Part shown: piece after piece, positions 59,004 to 64,000 of the stretch | How positions within the stretch are numbered: position 1 is the stretch's first letter | How the letters are laid out: each line of letters opens with the position of its first letter | Origin: Apiospora phragmitis | Taxonomy: Eukaryota > Ascomycota > Sordariomycetes > Amphisphaeriales > Apiosporaceae | Length of the DNA stretch: 64,000 bases | Direction: 5' to 3' | Assembly: GCA_038363925.1 (NCBI GenBank) | Contig: JAQQWL010000002.1 | Coordinates: 3,410,001 to 3,474,000, forward strand | Position numbers and translations under genes: made by a program | Notes under the pieces: generated by a model | Databases searched by the model: none | Told to the model about the DNA's origin: nothing | The model's input: only the letters and a program-made list of their open reading frames with translations

Positions 59004-59715
59004 CGCGGTGTCCGGTTATCGTGACAAATTTGGGGGTTGCCTTGTAGTTGTCGACAGCAAGTGTTGAATGAAAAATCGCCAATTGATCGCATCCAGTCCG
59101 ACGAAACCTAACTCATCGGAAGTATTAACTTTGTTTCACGCAGCTTGACGCGAGAATAGTGCGACTGGTGTGAATCCTAAGAGTTGGTTGCAGGTTTGGT
59201 GGGGACGTTGGACTCAATTGTTTATTCCATCGCCGCATCTGGGATAGGTTGATAATAAGGCAGAGTGGCAGAGTGGCAGACTGCCCGGGACTTACAGCAC
59301 CCCACCTACCAAGGGAGGGATGGGGGTGTTTGGGTGCTAATTGCATGGGGCCAGGCATGGGCGCTAAGTGGCCTGAAAATCGAGGTAGGAGCTTTCATTC
59401 TTAATGGCCTTAGTTAGTATCTTAGGGAGCTTGACGCGCCTGTGCTCCCCTAAGAACGCGTCCCTCTTCACAGCAAGGTCCCCCTGTCTTCCGTTGCTAG
59501 TGAAACCAAACCACTTTACGCGATCACCTACGCGATTTTGCAGTTGCTTTATATCATATATCACTATTCTTTTCAGGGACGTTAATTCGATCTGTGGCCG
59601 ATTTCTCTAATCTTGGACTATTTGAGCCTTCTGGCATCATAAACTGAAAGAATAGGGTAACCCATTAATTCTATTGTTGTAAATATACCATATTAGCATC
59701 AGCCCCTCGCCCAGC
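59004..59715. promoter_or_regulatory. Divergent intergenic region between MIF2 and RNH201
   Basis: 712 bp between opposite start codons. It contains a near-perfect inverted repeat (CTTAGGGAGC at 59421-59430, GCTCCCCTAAG at 59444-59454) and a 66-codon minus frame (59364-59564) with no recognised domain. Both could be remnants of a mobile element, but that is unsupported. Confidence 0.4.
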
Positions 59716-60770
59716 ATGGAAGACTCCCCGATGGCCGATGATGCCAATATCAAACTCGAAACCCCCACCTCCGACGTCTTCCCTGCCGCCCTCCGTCCAC
59801 CGCGAGACCCTACACGCCGGCGGATCCTACACACACTTCTCCCGGTGCCCGACTCCCTGAAGCCGACGGCCGGCGTCGAGCTGGGCGAGCCCTGCTGCCT
59901 CGGCGTCGACGAGGCCGGGCGCGGGCCCGTCCTGGGCCCCATGGTCTACGGCGTCTTCTACCTGCCGCTGCCGCTGTCGGACCCGCTGCTGAAGACGACG
60001 CACCACTTCGACGACTCGAAAGTGCTGACGCCGTCGGTGCGCTCCGCCCTGATGGAGACGCTGTGCACGCCCGGCACCGTCCTGAACCAGTCGTGTGGCT
60101 GGGCCGTCTCGAACCTGAGCGCGCGCGACATCGGCGCCCACATGCTGCGGCCGACGGCGGCCTACAACCTGAACGCGCAGGCCATGGACGCGACCGTCGC
60201 GCTGATCGAGGGCGTGCTGGCCCGCGGCGTTAACGTGCAGGAGGTCTACGTCGACACCGTCGGCCAGCCCGCCGCCTACCAGAAGAAGCTCGAGCGCGTC
60301 TTCCCCACCGTCAAGATCACCGTCGCCAAGAAGGCCGACAGCCTGTACCCCTGCGTCAGCGCCGCCAGCGTGTGCGCCAAGGTCACGCGCGACGCCGCGC
60401 TCGAGGTGCTGTACGAGGCGCGGGATCCCGCCCGCAGGGAGCAGCAGCAGGCCGGTGAGGGGGAGGAGGAAGAGGAGCAAAAGCCAGAGGGCATGTCGTG
60501 GGGGTCGGGTATCCTTCTGATGCTCGATGTGTGACCTGGTTAAAACAGAATATGCACCCCTTGTTCGGTTGGGGCCCAGAGTGCAGGTTCAGTTGGGGGA
60601 CGGCAAAGGATATGCTAGAGAGCAAAGGTGGGGTTAAGGTAGAGTGGCCGCTCGAAGAGGATGAAGGAACAAGTCGTGTGACCGACTTCTTCGTCGAGGG
60701 CAACCGGGAAAAGGATTCTGATGAGCTGGGAACTTGGTTCGGCACACCTGCCGGACTCGAAGCATTCTGA
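59716..60770 (+). CDS. RNH201: Ribonuclease H2 subunit A (one frameshift)
   Basis: Catalytic subunit of RNase H2, which removes single ribonucleotides and RNA from RNA-DNA hybrids in the nucleus. No intron. The RNase HII motifs are visible: 'GVDEAGRGPVLGPMVYG' (catalytic Asp and Glu, DEAGRG), 'HFDDSKVLTP', 'VYVDTVG' and 'KADSLYPCVSAASVCAKVTRD'. 'GSGYPSD' and 'WLKQNMHPLFGW' are the eukaryotic C-terminal block. A missing base in the G run 60507-60509 shifts the frame between 'MSWGSG' and 'YPSDARCVTW'. Allowing for it gives 351 residues. GC content is much higher in 59850-60420 than in the flanks, as often seen in third positions of such genes. No sign of transfer. Confidence 0.93.
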
Positions 60771-60946
60771 TCCATATCCTACAGCTACAGAGGGGGCTCA
60801 GTCACTCCATGTGAATGCTAAGAAACCCCAATTTGAGAGGATGGAGACTTTTGTATTATACCTAGACCCTGTCACGACCTTTAATGAACATATATGCATT
60901 ATATCCTGCGCCTTCTGTTTCGCCATTTTTTACCATGTGCCTGACA

Positions 60947-63643
60947 TCAAATTTCGTCGTCATCATCATCCATCGACTTGGAGCTCTTCTTCCTGCCTCG
61001 GCTGTCCAAGGTGTCGAGGCTGACAGAGTCGCTGTCGCGACCGCGCGCCGGCATAGAAATGGCCTGTCGGGCCATCTCGTTGCTCTCGATGAACTCTCGG
61101 AGCTTCTGCTTGCCGATGTCAATGCCCTGGCCCCAGGCAGCGTTGCTCACCTGCATCATGGGGCCAAGCAAGTTAAAGATATAGGCCACATATGTGCCAC
61201 CCGCGATGACGATGAGCAGCACAAATAGAACAGGGTTTCGAAGGACTAGAAAACGTTAGCAGCCGCGTCTTTGGGCCTGTTGGGTGCAATCTCAAATGGA
61301 AAAAACATACCTGTAAGCAACTCATTCCACCCAAGAGCCAGTAGAATTCCGTAGAAGTATAATGGGACCTGGGAAACGCCGCCAATGGCACTGCGCTTAG
61401 CCTCAACATAGACGCCATCGGCAGTCTTCTTGAAACGGACGACGAGATCCTGGCGCTTGCCCTCGCTCAAGACAGTCATCTCCTCCTCGAGGCTCTTGCC
61501 ATCCTCCTCATCGACGCCTCCAATAGGGGTAAGGTCGTCCTCGTCCTCGGGCTCAGCGCCTGGAGGTTGATGGCCAATGAACTCGGGCAGACCCGGAGGC
61601 GCATGGGTTGCGGAGAGCCTAAACCTCGAAAGAAGCGGGATCAGAGTCAAGGTTGACTCTCGCGCCTTCGTATAGATGCCCTCGATGTCGTCTGCCGGAC
61701 GCCAAATGCGAGGAACTCCTGCCTCGTCGTATCGGAACTTGTCCTCAAAGTTCTCCCGGAGCTTGAGCAGAATATTGCCTTCCATTACCTCTTCCTCGAT
61801 CTTATCTCGCAGAGCGATCCAGCTCTTCCTGCGAAGGCGCCACAAGCCAACATCAACTTCGTCTTGGCTGGCCTCGAAGCTTTCGGCCCTGTCGCTGAAG
61901 CGAACCTCTGCTTCTTTGACAATCAATTCGAATCCTTTCCAAATCCGATCCCACAAGTCCTTTTCGGTTGGCGGTTTCTCGCCTTCTTCGGGAGCACCAG
62001 AGCCGGCTCGGCCAGAGCCAAGCTTGTTAAACTCCAAACCAACTGAGTCGCCGAGCCTAGACTTGACCCAACGCTCCACCCGCGTTGCCAAGCGGCGCAT
62101 CTCCTCCTTTCTGAGCTTGGCACTGACATCGTCCAGCTCCTTTTCAAAAAGCAAGTACTGGGACTTGAAGTTGGTCCAGGGGACGCCTTGGATAGCTAGG
62201 CTCTGCGCCTCTTTCCTGTACTCCTCGAGGACCTTGGTCTTCTCAGCATCAACAATTTCTGCGAATTCGTAGGCGCCGCCTGACTTTTGACCAGCTTTCA
62301 CTGCGCCAGACACAGCATCGCTGAATGAAGCCACGCCCGACTTGTGAGCCGCTGAAAGCTGACCATGGTAGAGTGTCTTCAGCCGCTGGTCGATCTTGGT
62401 TTCCAACTCGGTCTGCTTGCGCTTGTAAACGCCCTTGTGATATCGGCTCGCGGACACCTCGAAGGTCTTCAGGGCCTTTCCACGTGTAGTGCTTCCTGTT
62501 GCACCCAGGTTCGGCAGAACAAAGGGCTTGCCGATGCGAGCTGACTCGGCTTGCTTCTCCTCCATGGGCGTAATGACTTCGTCGAATGCGACAAGGCATT
62601 CTCTGGAGATTTCGTCGCAGCGAAACTGCGCTAGCAACTCTTGCTGGGTTGGTAGATCCAGGTCTTTATTATTGACGATCTGATCCCAGATACCCTCGGC
62701 ATAGACGGAAAAGCCATCAGCAGGAATGCGCCGGTGGTACTCGGGCAAGAAAACACCGCCCTCGAGCTCTTGTTCGCCATGCTCGCCCTGGTTCTTTCCG
62801 CTTCGGCTTCCCGAAACGAATCTTCGGCCCAGCTTTTCAACCTCGGATACGAACTTCTCAGGCTGCAAGATCTTGTGGGGCAGGGCAGAGAAGGCGAAGT
62901 CAAAGTAGTCCTCTATTCTTGATTTCTCGAGGCCCTGGGGCTTTGAAATAGAGGTCCAGAGCGTGCTTAAATCCTGGATGAGGGTGTTTCGGAGGTTCGA
63001 TAGGGGAGTGTTGCCAATATGGTCACGGATGACGAAAAACAGGAGAGACCTGGGCGTCGATTGCTTATCCTTGAGGAAAAGCTGTAGATTCACCTCGAAG
63101 ACCGTCTTCAGGAGGCCCATGTTGGCACCTTGGTACAAGCCAACCTGGTGTTCCCAGATGTTTACGATGAGAACTTCACTGGTGGCCAACGCAAACAGGG
63201 CGCTCTTCCTCTCGAAGTCCTGATCTTCACCTCGCTCGCGGCCATCGGTTCCCTCGACGTCCATGACCATAATGTTCTCAGCCATGGAGCCCTTTTTGTT
63301 TTTGGACATCCATATTCCCTTGGTCGTCTGGCGTCGTTCTGTCTCGGACATGACATTGAAATCGGTTCCGAACAGGTGGTTTAGCAGGGTTGACTTTCCG
63401 GTCGACTGGGAGCCGAACACGGAGATGAGGTGGTAGTTGAAGCCCGCTTCGGCGACATCGGTCCCCTCGAGATATTTGTTCAAAGAGGAGCTGCAAAGAG
63501 CACAAGGGTTAGATTAGGATAGTAGGCACTTCAAGTGGGGGTTCGACTTACTTGTATTCCTTGTCACCGTCGATAACTTGGATACCATGCTCGTAGTGAG
63601 CCTTGGAGGGCTCGTCGCCCACGGAGGCGAAATGGCCGTTCAT
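60947..63643 (-). CDS. SEY1: Sey1/RHD3 dynamin-like GTPase for ER fusion
   Basis: Functional counterpart of atlastin: fuses ER tubules into a reticular network. Three exons encode 856 residues: 63552-63643, 61311-63490 and 60947-61245, with introns 63491-63551 and 61246-61310, phase-consistent. G1 is '[12 protein letters not shown]', the switch threonines lie in '[10 protein letters not shown]', G3 is '[11 protein letters not shown]' and G4 'RDH' in '[10 protein letters not shown]'. The long helical-bundle region follows. Near the C-terminus are two adjacent hydrophobic segments ('[16 protein letters not shown]' and '[19 protein letters not shown]') that form the ER hairpin anchor, then a hydrophilic cytosolic tail with an amphipathic helix and a run of Asp. 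The start [11 protein letters not shown] is the first ATG in frame. No frameshift. Confidence 0.95.
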
Positions 63644-64000
63644 GTTAAGTTGGTTGGTGTGCAAGCAACAGAAGAAATGCGAAGCAATTTATTATAGATC
63701 TGGTTGTGCAGGTCGGCAGGACTTATGCCATCGCGGCAGCAAGGTCTGGGTGGTCAAGAGAGGGGATGCTTGATAGTGGGCTTTTGAAATGGACAGAATG
63801 ACCAAATCACACGATCTGTAGCTTTATTGTTGAGTGTGTGTACAGTATGTTGTTATGTACGTACAGGTAGTAGTCGAAATGGCAGACATGTGGGCATTGT
63901 CCAGCAGACCCCGGTAGCCGACCGACTTATCAATCTTGGTTGGTGGTTGGCCTTGGTCTCAATGATTGGCCCAAGCAAATGCCAAAGTGTAGTCACCACC
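63644..64000. promoter_or_regulatory. Upstream region of SEY1
   Basis: 357 bp to the window edge, upstream of the SEY1 start on the minus strand. It presumably holds its leader and promoter. Nothing specific is seen. Confidence 0.35.

Noticed and set aside
1..64000. Repeat-induced point mutation, biosynthetic gene cluster, CRISPR or defence system
   Set aside because: No TA-rich degraded repeats with stop-laden frames, no backbone synthase near the regulator and transporter, and the organism is a fungus, so CRISPR is not expected and none was seen.

Overview
The window is nuclear DNA of a filamentous ascomycete (Pezizomycotina, most probably Sordariomycetes). The evidence is short GT..AG introns of about 50-130 nt with CTAAC-like branch sites, pyrimidine-rich leaders, intergenic stretches of 0.3-2.5 kb, and fungal-specific families such as SFI1, RAV1, MIF2, YME2, EMI1 and Zn2Cys6 regulators. 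I cannot name the species. No tRNA, rRNA or CRISPR was recognised. The genes are ordinary eukaryotic housekeeping and regulatory genes rather than a cluster for one pathway.

Layout. 1-7043: the 5' part of an actin-related protein gene (minus), a GEN1/Yen1-type Holliday junction resolvase, and a BTB/POZ gene (minus). 7044-15651: gene-poor, with two conserved fungal genes of unknown function on the minus strand (9546-10451 and a three-exon gene at 12214-13301). 15652-18232: a PDK1/Pkh-type kinase. 18233-20201: a gene-free block with a degenerate minisatellite, a 281-bp TA-flanked inverted-repeat element (likely a MITE) and a nested hairpin repeat. 20202-25599: the SWIB subunit SNF12, a short-chain dehydrogenase (minus) and the Mo25 homologue hymA (minus). 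25600-34208: cytosolic isoleucyl-tRNA synthetase, a 59-residue twin CX9C protein resembling complex I assembly factor NDUFAF8 (minus, previously easy to miss), and the spindle-pole protein SFI1. 34691-47314: a Zn2Cys6 regulator, the RAVE subunit RAV1, an OPT transporter and a dienelactone hydrolase. 48825-63643: a cytosolic HSP70, EMI1 (minus), YME2, the kinetochore protein MIF2/CENP-C (minus), RNase H2 subunit A, and the ER-fusion GTPase SEY1 (minus).

The most striking feature is not a gene. Eleven of the twenty-one genes need one to three single-base frame corrections, 18 in total (12 extra bases, 6 missing), nearly all inside runs of 2-5 identical bases. They hit genes that are essential or nearly so elsewhere (isoleucyl-tRNA synthetase, PDK1, HSP70). 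When each is allowed for, every coding length becomes a whole number of codons. The best explanation is homopolymer miscalling in the source assembly, so the protein models of these genes should not be taken at face value. I found no convincing new biological system. The better biological leads are the NDUFAF8-like microgene, the inverted-repeat element and the two conserved unknown genes.
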